Notes: generated from the letters alone by a model not told the origin. Counted from the stretch's first letter, positions 27,175-36,373 are shown. The stretch is DNA of 64,000 bases from Flavobacteriales bacterium (GCA_020635675.1 JACJZJ010000004.1:372001-436000); one strand, 5' to 3'. Made by a program: numbers and translations.

Positions 27175-28623
27175 TCAGTTCGTCGGGGGAGCCTCCCGCG
27201 GAAAAACGGTCTCCCCCTGGCTGCTGGCCACCACCGTGCAGCACATGGCATCACCGGTGACGTTCACCACGGTGCGGCACATGTCCAGGATGCGGTCCAC
27301 GGGCAGGATGATGGCGATCCAGGCGGGATCGAGCCCCAGGCCGCCCAGCACCACGATCAGCATGATCAAGCCCGCGCTGGGCACGGCCGCAGCGCCGATG
27401 CTGGCGAGCGTGGCGGTAAGCAGGATGCTCAACTGTTGCACCAGGGTGAGGTCCACCATGTGGTATTGCGCGAGGAAGATCACGGCCACGGCCTGGTAGA
27501 GACTGGTCCCGTCCATGTTCACCGTGGCGCCGATCGGGAGCACGAAACTGGTGGTGCCCCGGCTCACGCCGATGCGTTCCTCCACGCATTCCATGGTCAC
27601 CGGCAGGGTGGCCGCGCTGCTGCTGGTGCTGAACGCCAGGAGCTGCGCCGGACTGATGGCGCGGAGGAACCGCATGAACACATTGCGGCGCAGCAGCAGC
27701 GACATCAGCGTGGGGTAGATCACGAACACCATCAGCGCCAGACCGATCACGGTGATCACGCTGTACCCGGCCAGCGACTTGAACAACTGCAGCGCCGCTC
27801 CGGGGTCGTCGCCTGCGATGCGCGAGACCGTGCCGGCCATCAGGGCGAAGACGAAATACGGCGCCGCGATCATCACCACGTCCACCATGCGCATGAACAC
27901 CTCGTTCATCCCGTCGATGAAGGCGACCACCGGCGCGGCCTTCTCCTTCGCGATCATCAGCAGCACGATGCCGAAGAAGATGGCGAAGAAGATCACCTGG
28001 AGCATCAGGCTGTTGTTGAAGGAGAGGAAGATGTTGCTCGGCACGATCTCCACCAGGAAGCTCAGCGGGCCGCGTTCCCTGGTCCTGCCCGCCTGTCCGA
28101 TGCGGTCGGCGATGGTGGGGTCGGGCACCGCCGTGCGGCGTACCTCGGCCACTTCCTGGACCAATTGCGCATTGGCGCTGTCGCAGCGCATGCAGCGGCC
28201 GTCGAGAGGCACGTCGATGTGCGCCGTTCCGTTCACCCACAGCTCGTAATCGATCCGGTTGCGCAGGCGCTGATCGGCATCGGCCAGCTTGCCCGGCTTG
28301 GTCAGGTTCACCAAGGTGAGGCCCAGGGCAACGGCCAGCACGGTGGTACCGAGGTAAAGCACGACCATCCGCAGGCCGGTCCGACCCAGTTTGGCCAGGT
28401 CGCTCAATCCGCTTACGCCGCTGATGATGCTGAAGAGCACCAGCGGCACGGCGATCAGCTTCAACAGGTTGATGAAGATGTCGCCGAACGGCGCCACCCA
28501 ATCGAGCGTGAACCGGCTCCAGCCGAGCGTGCTGGAGACCAGCGCCCAGATCACACCGGCGATCAAGCCGAGCACGATGCGCACGGGCAGGGTCATGCCT
28601 TTCTTCTTCCTTCCTTCGGTCAT
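27175..28623 (-). CDS. Dicarboxylate/amino acid:cation symporter (DAACS family)
   Basis: A 482-residue membrane transporter of the GltP/DctA family. It has about eight helices, the re-entrant hairpin motif (TLPVTMECVEER; SSSAATLPVT serine-rich tip), PIGATVNMDGTSLYQ and the terminal GDAMCCTVV. These form the substrate and Na+ or H+ binding sites. An inserted periplasmic loop with GRCMRCDSANAQ (two Cys) is longer than in DctA. The ATG at 28623 overlaps the aroC stop as ATGA, so the transporter is translated from the aroC mRNA. The substrate could be glutamate, aspartate or succinate. The link with aroC is operon context only. Confidence 0.92.
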   Translation of the reverse strand: MTEGRKKKGMTLPVRIVLGLIAGVIWALVSSTLGWSRFTLDWVAPFGDIFINLLKLIAVPLVLFSIISGVSGLSDLAKLGRTGLRMVVLYLGTTVLAVALGLTLVNLTKPGKLADADQRLRNRIDYELWVNGTAHIDVPLDGRCMRCDSANAQLVQEVAEVRRTAVPDPTIADRIGQAGRTRERGPLSFLVEIVPSNIFLSFNNSLMLQVIFFAIFFGIVLLMIAKEKAAPVVAFIDGMNEVFMRMVDVVMIAAPYFVFALMAGTVSRIAGDDPGAALQLFKSLAGYSVITVIGLALMVFVIYPTLMSLLLRRNVFMRFLRAISPAQLLAFSTSSSAATLPVTMECVEERIGVSRGTTSFVLPIGATVNMDGTSLYQAVAVIFLAQYHMVDLTLVQQLSILLTATLASIGAAAVPSAGLIMLIVVLGGLGLDPAWIAIILPVDRILDMCRTVVNVTGDAMCCTVVASSQGETVFPREAPPTN

Positions 28624-29702
28624 AGGCGGGCGGTCCTTTGGCGGAGCCAGTGATCGGCGAGCACCAGGCAGGTCATGGCCTCCACGATGGGTACGGCGCG
28701 GGGCACCACGCAGGGGTCGTGCCGTCCCTTGCCTTCCAGGACCACGCTCCGGCCTTCGCGGTCCACCGTTCGTTGTTCCTTCATCAAAGTGCTCACGGGG
28801 CGGAAGGCCACGTCGAACACGATGTCCTTGCCGTTGCTGATACCGCCCTGGATCCCACCACTGTGGTTCGTGGAGGTCGTCACCCCTCCGGAGTCGTCCG
28901 TCACGAAAACATCGTTGTAGGTGGAGCCGCGCATGGCGGCCGCGGCGAACCCCTCCCCGAGTTGAAAGCCCTTCGCCGCATTGATGCCGAGCATCGCCCT
29001 GGCCAGGTCCGCATGCAGCTTGTCGAATACCGGCTCACCCAGCCCGGGCGGCATGCCCGAGACCACGCAGGTGATCCGACCACCGACGGTGTCGCCCTCC
29101 GCGCGCACCGTCTCAATGGCTTCCGTCATGCGTTTTGCGGTGACCGCATCCGGGCAGCGCACCGGCTCGTTCCAGGTGGCGGACAGGTCCAGGGCGTCGT
29201 ACGCGGCCTCCAACCGCACCTCCCCCACCTGCGTCACGAACGCGTTCACCCGCATGCCCGCGGTGGCGATCAGCTGCCGCGCGATGGCGCCCGCCGCGAC
29301 CCGAACGGTGGTCTCCCGCGCACTGGACCGCCCGCCTCCGCGGTGGTCGCGGACGCCGTATTTCTGCTCCCAGCTGCGGTCGGCATGTCCGGGACGAAAA
29401 GTGTCCTTCAGATGATCGTAGTCCCGGGGCCGTGCATCCTTGTTGGCGATCAACAGGGCGATGGGCGTGCCCAACGTGGTGCCATCCATCACGCCGCTGA
29501 TCAGCTCCACGTGATCCGCCTCGTTCCGCGCGGTACCCAGGGGATTCCCACCCGGACGACGGCGGTCCATCTCGACTTGGATCGCCTCGCGGTCCAGCCG
29601 GAGAGCCGCCGGACAGCCATCGATCACGCCACCGATCCAGGGGTCGTGACTGGCGCCGAAGCTCGTGAGCCGGAAGATCTTGCCGAAGCTGTTGCCGGGC
29701 AT
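28620..29702 (-). CDS. aroC: Chorismate synthase
   Basis: A 360-residue enzyme that converts EPSP to chorismate with reduced FMN, the last step of the shikimate pathway. Diagnostic stretches are GNSFGKIFRLTSFGASHD, GVIDGCPA, RRRPGGNPLGTARNE, the HADRSWEQKYGVRDHRGGG loop with its active-site His residues, GRSSARETTVRVAAGA and TSTNHSGGIQGGISNG. The length is typical. The ATG at 29702 is preceded by a TACCTTCG element 5 bp upstream. It is followed, with an ATGA overlap, by the dicarboxylate symporter. It is divergent from the GT4 gene at 29811. Confidence 0.97.
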   Translation of the reverse strand: MPGNSFGKIFRLTSFGASHDPWIGGVIDGCPAALRLDREAIQVEMDRRRPGGNPLGTARNEADHVELISGVMDGTTLGTPIALLIANKDARPRDYDHLKDTFRPGHADRSWEQKYGVRDHRGGGRSSARETTVRVAAGAIARQLIATAGMRVNAFVTQVGEVRLEAAYDALDLSATWNEPVRCPDAVTAKRMTEAIETVRAEGDTVGGRITCVVSGMPPGLGEPVFDKLHADLARAMLGINAAKGFQLGEGFAAAAMRGSTYNDVFVTDDSGGVTTSTNHSGGIQGGISNGKDIVFDVAFRPVSTLMKEQRTVDREGRSVVLEGKGRHDPCVVPRAVPIVEAMTCLVLADHWLRQRTARL

Positions 29703-29706
29703 GCGG

Positions 29707-29714
29707 CGAAGGTA
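29707..29714 (-). promoter_or_regulatory. -7-like element of aroC
   Basis: On the minus strand this reads TACCTTCG, one mismatch from TAnnTTTG, 4 bp before the aroC ATG. This short-leader arrangement recurs in the window. Confidence 0.45.
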
Positions 29715-29810
29715 GACGGATGTGCGGACGGGGCGTGCCGAACACCGCGGCTTGCCCTTTCGGGTCCGTTGGTGTGATCTTTGCGTTCCGTGCCGACCCT
29801 ACGGCCGACC

Positions 29811-31013
29811 ATGGACCTCATCGCGACCCGCGCACAACGCAAGGCCAAACGACCGCCCTTCCAGGGGCCGTTGCACCTGACCTATGCCACCAGCATGGAT
29901 CCGCACGACGTGCGTGCCTGGAGCGGGACCGTGCATTTCATCGCCAAGTCACTGGAGGACCAGGGCGTGGACATGGACTACCTGGGCGAACTGCAGAAGG
30001 GGCGCGTGCTGCTCAACAAGGCGATCAATCGGATGTGGAACTGGTGGTCCCCCGGAAGCATCTATCCCGTGGAGCGCACGATCCAACTGGGTCAGCGCTT
30101 CGCCGAGCAGATCGGTGAGCATCTGGCGAACTCGGGCAGCCACGTGGTATTCTCCCCGAGCAGCATCCCGATCGCCCTGCTCGCGACCGACCGGCCCAAG
30201 GCGTTCTATACCGATGCCACTTTTTCGGGCATCCTCGAACTCTATCCGGAATTCCGGCGCTATCCGCGCCGCTACATCGAGGAGGGCCATTACCTCGAGC
30301 GCCAGGCGATCGCCACCAGCGAACTCTGCATCTACTCCAGCGAGTGGGCCGCCAACAGCGCGATCAAGGACTATGGTGCCTCACCGGACAAGGTGCGCGT
30401 GGTCCCCTTCGGCTCCAATCTCGACGATCACCCCAGCGCCAAGGAGGTGGAACGGTTCGCCAAGGCACGCAACGAGCGCCGGATCGAACTGCTTTTCCTG
30501 GGAGTGAGCTGGGAACGCAAGGGCGGGGACCTCGCCGTGCGCACGACCGAATTGTTGAACGCCCGCGGCATCCCCGCGCGCCTCACCGTGGTGGGCTGCG
30601 AACCCCCGGACGACATCCCACGTGACCAGATGGAGGTGCACACCTTCATCGCCAAGCGCACGCCCGCGGGACAACGGAAGCTAGCCTCCCTGATCGCCCG
30701 CTCGCATTTCCTATTGCTGCCCACGCGCGCGGACTGCACGCCGATCGTGTATTCGGAATGCAACGCGTTCGGCGTGCCCTGCATCACCACCGACGTCGGC
30801 GGCACGAGCAGTCCGGTGAAGGACGGCGTGAACGGCTTCACCCTGCCCCTCAAGGCGGACGCCTCCAAGTATGCGGACGTGATCGCGCGCACCATGCGGG
30901 ATCGCGATGCCTACCTGGACCTCGTGCGCAGTTCGTTCGCGGAACACCACGGCCGATTGAACTGGCGCACCACCGGCGCCCGGCTGAAGGAACTGCTCCT
31001 CGGACTGGTCTGA
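29811..31013 (+). CDS. GT4-family glycosyltransferase
   Basis: A 400-residue GT-B glycosyltransferase. The N-terminal acceptor domain is followed by a Rossmann donor domain with LLFLGVSWERKGGDLAVRTTELL (phosphate-contacting R/K), the ARLTVVGCEPP strand and the DCTPIVYSECNAFGVPCITT motif, which replaces the usual EPFGLVxxEAMA. It ends in DVGGTSSPVKDGVNGFTLPL. The donor and acceptor cannot be read. The frame starts at a TTG (29781), but the ATG at 29811 is closer to a normal N terminus. A GATCTTTG stretch 26 bp upstream may be the -7 element. No glycan genes are adjacent; its neighbours are aroC and a DinB gene. Confidence 0.88.
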   Translation: MDLIATRAQRKAKRPPFQGPLHLTYATSMDPHDVRAWSGTVHFIAKSLEDQGVDMDYLGELQKGRVLLNKAINRMWNWWSPGSIYPVERTIQLGQRFAEQIGEHLANSGSHVVFSPSSIPIALLATDRPKAFYTDATFSGILELYPEFRRYPRRYIEEGHYLERQAIATSELCIYSSEWAANSAIKDYGASPDKVRVVPFGSNLDDHPSAKEVERFAKARNERRIELLFLGVSWERKGGDLAVRTTELLNARGIPARLTVVGCEPPDDIPRDQMEVHTFIAKRTPAGQRKLASLIARSHFLLLPTRADCTPIVYSECNAFGVPCITTDVGGTSSPVKDGVNGFTLPLKADASKYADVIARTMRDRDAYLDLVRSSFAEHHGRLNWRTTGARLKELLLGLV

Positions 31014-31039
31014 TCTGTCGCCCCGCCTAACTTGCCCGA

Positions 31040-31534
31040 ATGAGCCAGGAAGCCCAGGTCCTCGCGGCCACGCTCGACCGCGCCCGAGGATACACCCGCT
31101 ATCATTTGAAGCAACTCGAGGGCCGCGACCCGCACCACCGCTTCGTGATCAACGGTGTCGCGCTCAATTCGATGTACTGGATCGTTGCGCATCTGGCCTC
31201 CTCGGAGAACTTCCTGGTGTTGCGCGCCACCGGGGGGCCGATGCAACGCTTCAGCTGGGCCAAGCATTTCAACATGGGCACCGCGCCGCCCGATCCGAAG
31301 GAGCTCCCGCCGTTCGATGAGGTGCGTGCCATGTTCGATGACGTGCATGCGTGCAGCCTGGCGCACATCCGCACCCTCTCGGACGATCAGCTCGCGGAGC
31401 CCCATGCCGCCCGCATGCGGCTGGGTGGCACCGACCAGGTCCGCGACGTGCTGATGCACGCCATCCGGCACGAGGGGCTGCATTGCGGCCACCTCAGCTG
31501 GACCTGCCGCCTGCACGGCATCGCCACGATGTAG
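31040..31534 (+). CDS. DinB-superfamily protein
   Basis: A 164-residue four-helix-bundle protein of the DinB/YfiT type. The metal ligands are probably three His: VAHLASSENF near residue 55, and the pair in MHAIRHEGLHCGHLSW near residue 145. Bacteroidota carry many paralogues, some of them thiol-dependent (bacillithiol) transferases; a bacillithiol deacetylase is encoded at 42101. The ATG lies 7 bp after a TAACTTGC -7-like sequence and 27 bp after the GT4 stop. The substrate is unknown. Confidence 0.83.
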   Translation: MSQEAQVLAATLDRARGYTRYHLKQLEGRDPHHRFVINGVALNSMYWIVAHLASSENFLVLRATGGPMQRFSWAKHFNMGTAPPDPKELPPFDEVRAMFDDVHACSLAHIRTLSDDQLAEPHAARMRLGGTDQVRDVLMHAIRHEGLHCGHLSWTCRLHGIATM

Positions 31535-31537
31535 GGT

Positions 31538-32884
31538 TCAACCCCAGATCAGCCAGAAGGCCAGAATGCCGCCGAAGTAGCCCAGCGCCGCGGGGAAGGC
31601 GATCTTCCTGACGTACCAGATGAACTCGATGCCGAGGATGCCCATCGTGGCCACCCCGGCGGCCGAGCCGATGATGAGGATGCTGCCACCCGTTCCCGCG
31701 CAGAGCGCGAGCAGTTCCCAGAACGGACTGTCCGGGGGGAACTCGGTGAGGGGATACATGCCCATGCCCGCGGCCACCAGCGGAATGTTGTCCACGATGG
31801 CGCTGAGCACGCCGATCATGCCATTGATCGTGTAGATGCTGCCAAGGTGGGCGTTCAGGAAGCGCGAGGCGTCCTCCAGGTGTCCGGCCGTCTCCAGACC
31901 GGCCACCGCGGTGAGGATCCCCAGGAAGAAGAGTATGCTGGCGGAATCGATCCGCTTCAGGGTGGACGTCACCATCAGGTAACCCTTGCCGTTCTCCGCC
32001 CCCTCCTTGTGCATGATCTCGGTGATCAACCACAGGATGCCCAGGCCGAGCAGGATGCCCATGTACGGCGGCAGGTGCGTGTAGGTCTTGAACAGCGGCA
32101 CGCCCAGCAGCGAGGCCAGACCGACGAAGAAGATCAGCAGCTGTTCATTGCGGGTCACTTTCACCACGTGCGCATCGTCCGCCAGGTGCGGCCGCTCGAT
32201 GGTGCCCTTGAGCGTGAAGGTGAACCAGAGCAACGGCAGCACCAGGCACACCAGGCTGGGCAGCACCAGCTTCATCATGATGTTCACCGTGGTCACCTGG
32301 CCACCGATCCAGAGCATGATGGTCGTCACGTCACCGATCGGGCTCCAGGCACCGCCGGCGTTGGCCGCCACGATCACCATGCCGGCGAACACCCAGAGGG
32401 TCTCCTTGTCCTTGATCAGCTTGCGCAGCAGCGCGCACATCACGATGGCGGTGGTCATGTTGTCCAGGGCCGCGCTCAGGAAGAAGGTGATGATGCTGAG
32501 CATCCAGAGCAGCGGCACTTTCCTGGAACCCGTAATGCGGTCGGTGATCACCCGGAACCCCTCGTGCGCGTCGATCAGTTCCACGATGGTCATGGCGCCG
32601 AGGAGGAAGAAGAGGATGCTCGCGATGTTGCTGAGATGCTCCAGCAGCTCGTAGCCCATGAAGGCGTGTGCCGGGTCCATGGTGCCCACAGCCGTATGCT
32701 GTCCGCTCCAGGCCAGGAAGGCCGCACCCTGGGTGTCCACGAAATGTTCGGCCCCGATCATCAGCAACACCCAGATGAGCACGCCGGTAATGAGCGCGGA
32801 AGCGGCCTTGTTCACATGCAGCGGGTGCTCCAGGGCGATGCACGCGTAACCGATCACAAAGACCAGCGCGATGAGGGTGTACAT
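31538..32884 (-). CDS. nhaD: NhaD-type Na+/H+ antiporter (copy 1)
   Basis: A 448-residue membrane antiporter with about 12 helices, starting MYTLIALVFVIGYACIALEHPL. Family signatures are NIASILFFLLGAMTIVELIDAHEGF, AALDNMTTAIVMCALLRK, VANAGGAWSPIGDVTTIMLW, IDSASILFFLGILTAVAG and ALCAGTGGSILIIGSAAGVA. The conserved Asp residues in D-N-M-T and G-D-V-T-T are the likely ion-binding site. The family exports Na+ (or Li+) at alkaline pH. It is followed at 33000 by a paralogue in the same orientation, with about 115 bp between them. Confidence 0.94.
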   Translation of the reverse strand: MYTLIALVFVIGYACIALEHPLHVNKAASALITGVLIWVLLMIGAEHFVDTQGAAFLAWSGQHTAVGTMDPAHAFMGYELLEHLSNIASILFFLLGAMTIVELIDAHEGFRVITDRITGSRKVPLLWMLSIITFFLSAALDNMTTAIVMCALLRKLIKDKETLWVFAGMVIVAANAGGAWSPIGDVTTIMLWIGGQVTTVNIMMKLVLPSLVCLVLPLLWFTFTLKGTIERPHLADDAHVVKVTRNEQLLIFFVGLASLLGVPLFKTYTHLPPYMGILLGLGILWLITEIMHKEGAENGKGYLMVTSTLKRIDSASILFFLGILTAVAGLETAGHLEDASRFLNAHLGSIYTINGMIGVLSAIVDNIPLVAAGMGMYPLTEFPPDSPFWELLALCAGTGGSILIIGSAAGVATMGILGIEFIWYVRKIAFPAALGYFGGILAFWLIWG

Positions 32885-32999
32885 GGTGGAAGTGGAGGGT
32901 GAAAGATGGGGTCAAAGGTGAAGGTCGCCCCGATCCCTTGTTCACCACATGAGCGGAAATTTTATGTACCGGGGATCGTCAACATCACCGGTCGGGTGG

Positions 33000-34304
33000 T
33001 CACCACAGCAGCCAGAAGGTGAGGATGCCACCCAGGTAGCCCAGCAGCGCAGGGATGCTCATGCGCTTGAGGTACCAGATGAAGTCGATGCCCAGGATGC
33101 CCATGACCGCCACGCCCGCCGCCGATCCGATGATCAGGATGCTGCCCCCGGTGCCCGCGCAGAGCGCCAGCAATTCCCAGAAGGCATGGTCCTGTGGGAA
33201 CTCCGTCATCGGATACATGCCCATCGCGGCGGCCACCAGCGGCACATTGTCCACGATGGCCGACAGCACACCGATGATCCCGTTGATCGCGTAGATGTTG
33301 CTCAGGTTGGTGTCCAGGAAATGCGCCAGGTCGCCCAGGTGCCCCGCCACCTGCAGACCCGCCACGGCCACCAGGATGCCCAGGAAGAAGAGGATGCTGC
33401 TGTGGTCGATGTTCTTCAGCACGGTGCTCACGGTCATCCGGTCGCGCTCACGCCACCGCGGATGACGCATGTGGATGATCTCGGTGACCACCCACAGGAC
33501 GCCCAACCCCAGCATGATGCCCATGAACGGCGGCAGATGGGTGTAGTTCTTGAAGATCGGTACACCGAGCAGCGTGCCGAGGCCCAGGAAGAAGACCAGG
33601 TATTTCTCGCCCTTGGTCAGTTTCGCCGGATCGTTCTCCAGTTCATCGTCGGGCACGCTCAGCAGTTCCAGCTTGCCGCGGGAGGTGAAGCTGAGCCAGG
33701 TCAGGGGAAGCACAAGGCAGACCAGGCTGGGCAGGATCAGCTTGACGATGATGTTCATCGTGGTGACCTGCCCGCCGATCCAGAGCATGATGGTGGTGAC
33801 GTCACCGATCGGGCTCCACGCCCCCCCGGCGTTGGCCGCGATGATCACCATGCCCGCGAAGGTCCAGAGGTCCTCCTTGTTCTTGATGAACTTCCGCAGC
33901 AGGGCCGCCATTACGATCGACGTGGTCATGTTGTCCAGGGCGGCGCTCAGGAAGAAGGCGATGAAGCCCAGCACCCAGAGGAGGAGCAGCCGGTTGGTGC
34001 TCTTGATCCTGTCGGTGATCACGCGGAAGCCCTCGTGGGCGTCCATCAGCTCCACCACCGTCATCGCGCCGATCAGGAAGAAAAGGATGCTTGCGATGTC
34101 GCTGAGGTGCTCCATCAACTCCCCCAGCAGATGCTCGGTGCCCCCATGCTCGCCGGTGAAGAGCAGGTGATGCCCCAGCATGATCATCGTCCAGATGAGC
34201 ATGCCGGTGAGCACGGCCGTGGCCGCCTTGTTGATCTTCAGCGGGTGTTCAAGGGCGATGGCCGTGTAGCCGAGAACGAAGACGAGCGCGATAAGGATGT
34301 ACAT
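33000..34304 (-). CDS. nhaD: NhaD-type Na+/H+ antiporter (copy 2)
   Basis: A 434-residue paralogue of the gene at 31538 with the same motifs (AALDNMTTSIVMAALLRK, AANAGGAWSPIGDVTTIMLW, IDHSSILFFLGILVAVAG, ALCAGTGGSILIIGSAAGVA). Closely matching ends (GILGIDFIWYLKRMS against GILGIEFIWYVRKIA) point to an old tandem duplication. Differences are concentrated in loops, for instance a shorter N-terminal loop and RHPRWRERDRMTVST in the middle. The two may differ in pH optimum or ion preference. It lies downstream of DUF2892 and a Crp/Fnr regulator on the same strand. Confidence 0.94.
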   Translation of the reverse strand: MYILIALVFVLGYTAIALEHPLKINKAATAVLTGMLIWTMIMLGHHLLFTGEHGGTEHLLGELMEHLSDIASILFFLIGAMTVVELMDAHEGFRVITDRIKSTNRLLLLWVLGFIAFFLSAALDNMTTSIVMAALLRKFIKNKEDLWTFAGMVIIAANAGGAWSPIGDVTTIMLWIGGQVTTMNIIVKLILPSLVCLVLPLTWLSFTSRGKLELLSVPDDELENDPAKLTKGEKYLVFFLGLGTLLGVPIFKNYTHLPPFMGIMLGLGVLWVVTEIIHMRHPRWRERDRMTVSTVLKNIDHSSILFFLGILVAVAGLQVAGHLGDLAHFLDTNLSNIYAINGIIGVLSAIVDNVPLVAAAMGMYPMTEFPQDHAFWELLALCAGTGGSILIIGSAAGVAVMGILGIDFIWYLKRMSIPALLGYLGGILTFWLLW

Positions 34305-34390
34305 GGACAGGGTCGAGGAAAGGCCGCAAGCTTACGAAAGCTGCGCCATTCATCGGCCGGATCCCCGCCACCGCACGCCCTGCGCGACGC

Positions 34391-34600
34391 TCAGGACTTC
34401 TTCCTGCCCCGCGTGCTGATGCCGAACGGCAGGTACAGCGGGCAGAAGTTCACGAACGCCGTCACCAGGAACACCCCGCCCAGCACGAGCAGGATGACGC
34501 CCAACGTGCCGCCCACCACGCCGGTGTAGTACAACACACCGAACACGATCGCCAGCATGATGCGGACGATGCGATCCACACTTCCCATGTTCTTTTTCAT
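34391..34600 (-). CDS. DUF2892 (YgaP-type) two-helix membrane protein
   Basis: A 69-residue protein that begins MKKNMGSVDRIVRIMLAIV and contains two hydrophobic helices, the GGTLGVILLVLGGVFLVTAF core and the conserved end FVNFCPLYLPFGISTRGRKK. These residues match the C-terminal domain of rhodanese YgaP and stand-alone DUF2892 proteins, common in Bacteroidota. The frame is open further upstream, but the ATG at 34600 is the family-typical start. It lies 95 bp downstream of the Crp/Fnr gene. The function is unknown; many homologues are near sulfur-metabolism genes. Confidence 0.87.
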   Translation of the reverse strand: MKKNMGSVDRIVRIMLAIVFGVLYYTGVVGGTLGVILLVLGGVFLVTAFVNFCPLYLPFGISTRGRKKS

Positions 34601-34695
34601 GATCTCCGGGTCTTTGCGAACGGAAGCGGCCGGTATTCCACCCCCTTTCATTGCTCAAAGTTCCCGGCCGGCGATCCGTCGTTCGGTGACCCAGG

Positions 34696-35325
34696 TCACC
34701 CCAGCAGTTCGATGGACCGCCCCTGCTGCCGCAATCGGCCCTCGCGCTCCAGCTTCTTCAGCGTGCGCGTCACCACCTCCCGGGCCGTGCCCAGTTCCTG
34801 GGCCAGCTTCACATGCCGCACGTCCAGCGTCCGTGATCCCGTGACCTCCGCCAACCGCTGCAGGTGCAGCAACAGGCGCGAGGGCAGGTCGCCGAAGGCC
34901 ACCTGCTGCACGGTGTTCAGCATGTCGTTGTAGCGCTGCTGGTACTGCTGCAGGAGCAGTTGCATCAGCGACGGGTTCTCGGCCACCAGCGCCCGCATCT
35001 TCGGTTCGGGCAGCATCAGCAGTTTGCTGGGCATCTCCGTCACCGCGTTGATCCTGCTCGAGGTGTGGTCCATCATCGCCGCGAAGCTCATCACGCAGCT
35101 CTGCGCCGGCTCGATGTAGTACAGCAGCAGCTCCTTCTCGTCGTTCCCGGTGAACACCCGCACCAGGCCCTGCAGCAGGATCGGCAGCTCGCGCACGTAG
35201 CCCCCCTCGTGCAGGATCATCGTGCCTTCGGGCACGTCCACCACCTTGCCGGCGGCCAGCATCCTTTCCACCACCTCGCCTTCCAGAAGGGGCAGCGCCT
35301 TGCGTGCGAGCAACAGATCGTCCAT
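34696..35325 (-). CDS. Crp/Fnr family transcriptional regulator
   Basis: A 209-residue regulator. The N-terminal cyclic-nucleotide-binding-like beta barrel (about 20-115) contains EGTMILHEGGYVRELPILLQGLVRV and YIEPAQSCVMSF. A long dimer helix follows (LLQQYQQRYNDMLNTV), then a winged helix-turn-helix (about 150-209) with VKLAQELGTAREVVTRTLKKL, where the recognition helix includes REVVTRTL. There is no Cys cluster for a [4Fe-4S] centre, so it is not an oxygen-sensing Fnr; the effector is unknown. It is divergent from the CDF transporter with only 40 bp between start codons. A TATTTTCG element lies 6 bp before the start. Confidence 0.92.
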   Translation of the reverse strand: MDDLLLARKALPLLEGEVVERMLAAGKVVDVPEGTMILHEGGYVRELPILLQGLVRVFTGNDEKELLLYYIEPAQSCVMSFAAMMDHTSSRINAVTEMPSKLLMLPEPKMRALVAENPSLMQLLLQQYQQRYNDMLNTVQQVAFGDLPSRLLLHLQRLAEVTGSRTLDVRHVKLAQELGTAREVVTRTLKKLEREGRLRQQGRSIELLG

Positions 35326-35331
35326 CGGCCC

Positions 35332-35361
35332 CGAAAATAACGGACGTCCGGACTAAACTTG
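35332..35361. promoter_or_regulatory. Back-to-back crp-type/CDF promoters around a palindrome
   Basis: The 40-bp divergent gap holds a minus-strand TATTTTCG (35332-35339) and a plus-strand TAAACTTG (35354-35361), both close to TAnnTTTG. The perfect palindrome CGGACGTCCG (35341-35350) lies exactly between them and is a candidate operator. Autoregulation by the Crp/Fnr protein is an inference. Confidence 0.45.
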
Positions 35362-35365
35362 CGCG

Positions 35366-36373
35366 GTGCCCAGGACGAACGGGAACATCCGCATCCAGGT
35401 GGTCGTGGTGGTGGTCGGCACCGCCCTGATGGGCCTGAAGTTCCTGGCCTGGCGCATCACCCACAGCAACGCCGTCCTCAGCGATGCCTTCGAGAGCATC
35501 GTGAACGTGGTGACCGGCTGTTTCGCCCTGTACAGCCTGGTGCTGGCCGCCAAACCCCGGGACCGGGAACATCCGTACGGCCACGGCAAGGTCGAGTTCA
35601 TCAGCGCCGGAATCGAGGGTGCGCTGGTCGGCATCGCGGGGATCGCCATCCTCGTCCGTGCGGTGCTGGCGCTGGTCCGTGGACACGAAGTGCACGAACT
35701 GGGCGACGGCATCGTGCTCATCGCGCTGGCCGGCGCGGTGAACCTGGTGATGGGCTTGGTGCTCCGCCACCGTGGCCGTCGTTCCGGTTCCATCACCCTC
35801 GAGGCCGGCGGGGCGCACCTGCTCAGCGACGCCTGGAGCAGCGGGGCCATGCTCATCGGGCTTCTCCTCATCCTGTTCACCGGCCGGCAATGGCTCGATG
35901 CCCTCTTCGCCCTGGCCTTCGGCGCGTTCATCCTGCTGCAGGGCGTGCGCGTGCTGCGGCGGTCGGTGGCGGGCATCATGGACGAGACCGACATGGTGGT
36001 GGCCGCCGAGGTGGTGGCCATCCTGGAACAGGAGCGGCACCCCGACTGGGTGGACCTGCACAACTTCCGCGTGATCAAGTTCGGCACCACCCTCCACATC
36101 GACTGCCACGTCACCCTTCCCTGGTACTACCCGCTGGAACAGGCCCACGACCGGATCGCCCTGATGGAACGCCTGGTGAACGCGCGCTACGACCGGGACG
36201 TGGAACTGTTCATCCACATGGACCCCTGCCTGCCGACCTCCTGCGCCATCTGCGCCCTGGACGACTGCCCCGTGCGTAAGCAGGCCTTCCGCCGTAGGGT
36301 CACCTGGACCCTCGCCACGGTGCTCGCCAACGCGAAACATGGCCTGGATGACGATGGTGGCGCCCGCGCGTGA
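35366..36373 (+). CDS. Cation diffusion facilitator with Cys-rich tail
   Basis: A 335-residue inner-membrane CDF transporter with six helices. The metal-site motifs are SDAFES in TM2 and HLLSD in TM5 (HxxxD). A cytoplasmic C-terminal domain (about 210-300) follows the helices. The extension DPCLPTSCAICALDDCP adds four Cys residues, probably a second metal-binding cluster. The family exports Zn2+, Fe2+, Mn2+ or Cd2+ in exchange for protons. The start is a GTG at 35366; no ATG exists before TM1, and a TAAACTTG element 4 bp upstream suits a leaderless message. It is divergent from the Crp/Fnr regulator, a possible controller. Confidence 0.88.
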   Translation: MPRTNGNIRIQVVVVVVGTALMGLKFLAWRITHSNAVLSDAFESIVNVVTGCFALYSLVLAAKPRDREHPYGHGKVEFISAGIEGALVGIAGIAILVRAVLALVRGHEVHELGDGIVLIALAGAVNLVMGLVLRHRGRRSGSITLEAGGAHLLSDAWSSGAMLIGLLLILFTGRQWLDALFALAFGAFILLQGVRVLRRSVAGIMDETDMVVAAEVVAILEQERHPDWVDLHNFRVIKFGTTLHIDCHVTLPWYYPLEQAHDRIALMERLVNARYDRDVELFIHMDPCLPTSCAICALDDCPVRKQAFRRRVTWTLATVLANAKHGLDDDGGARA

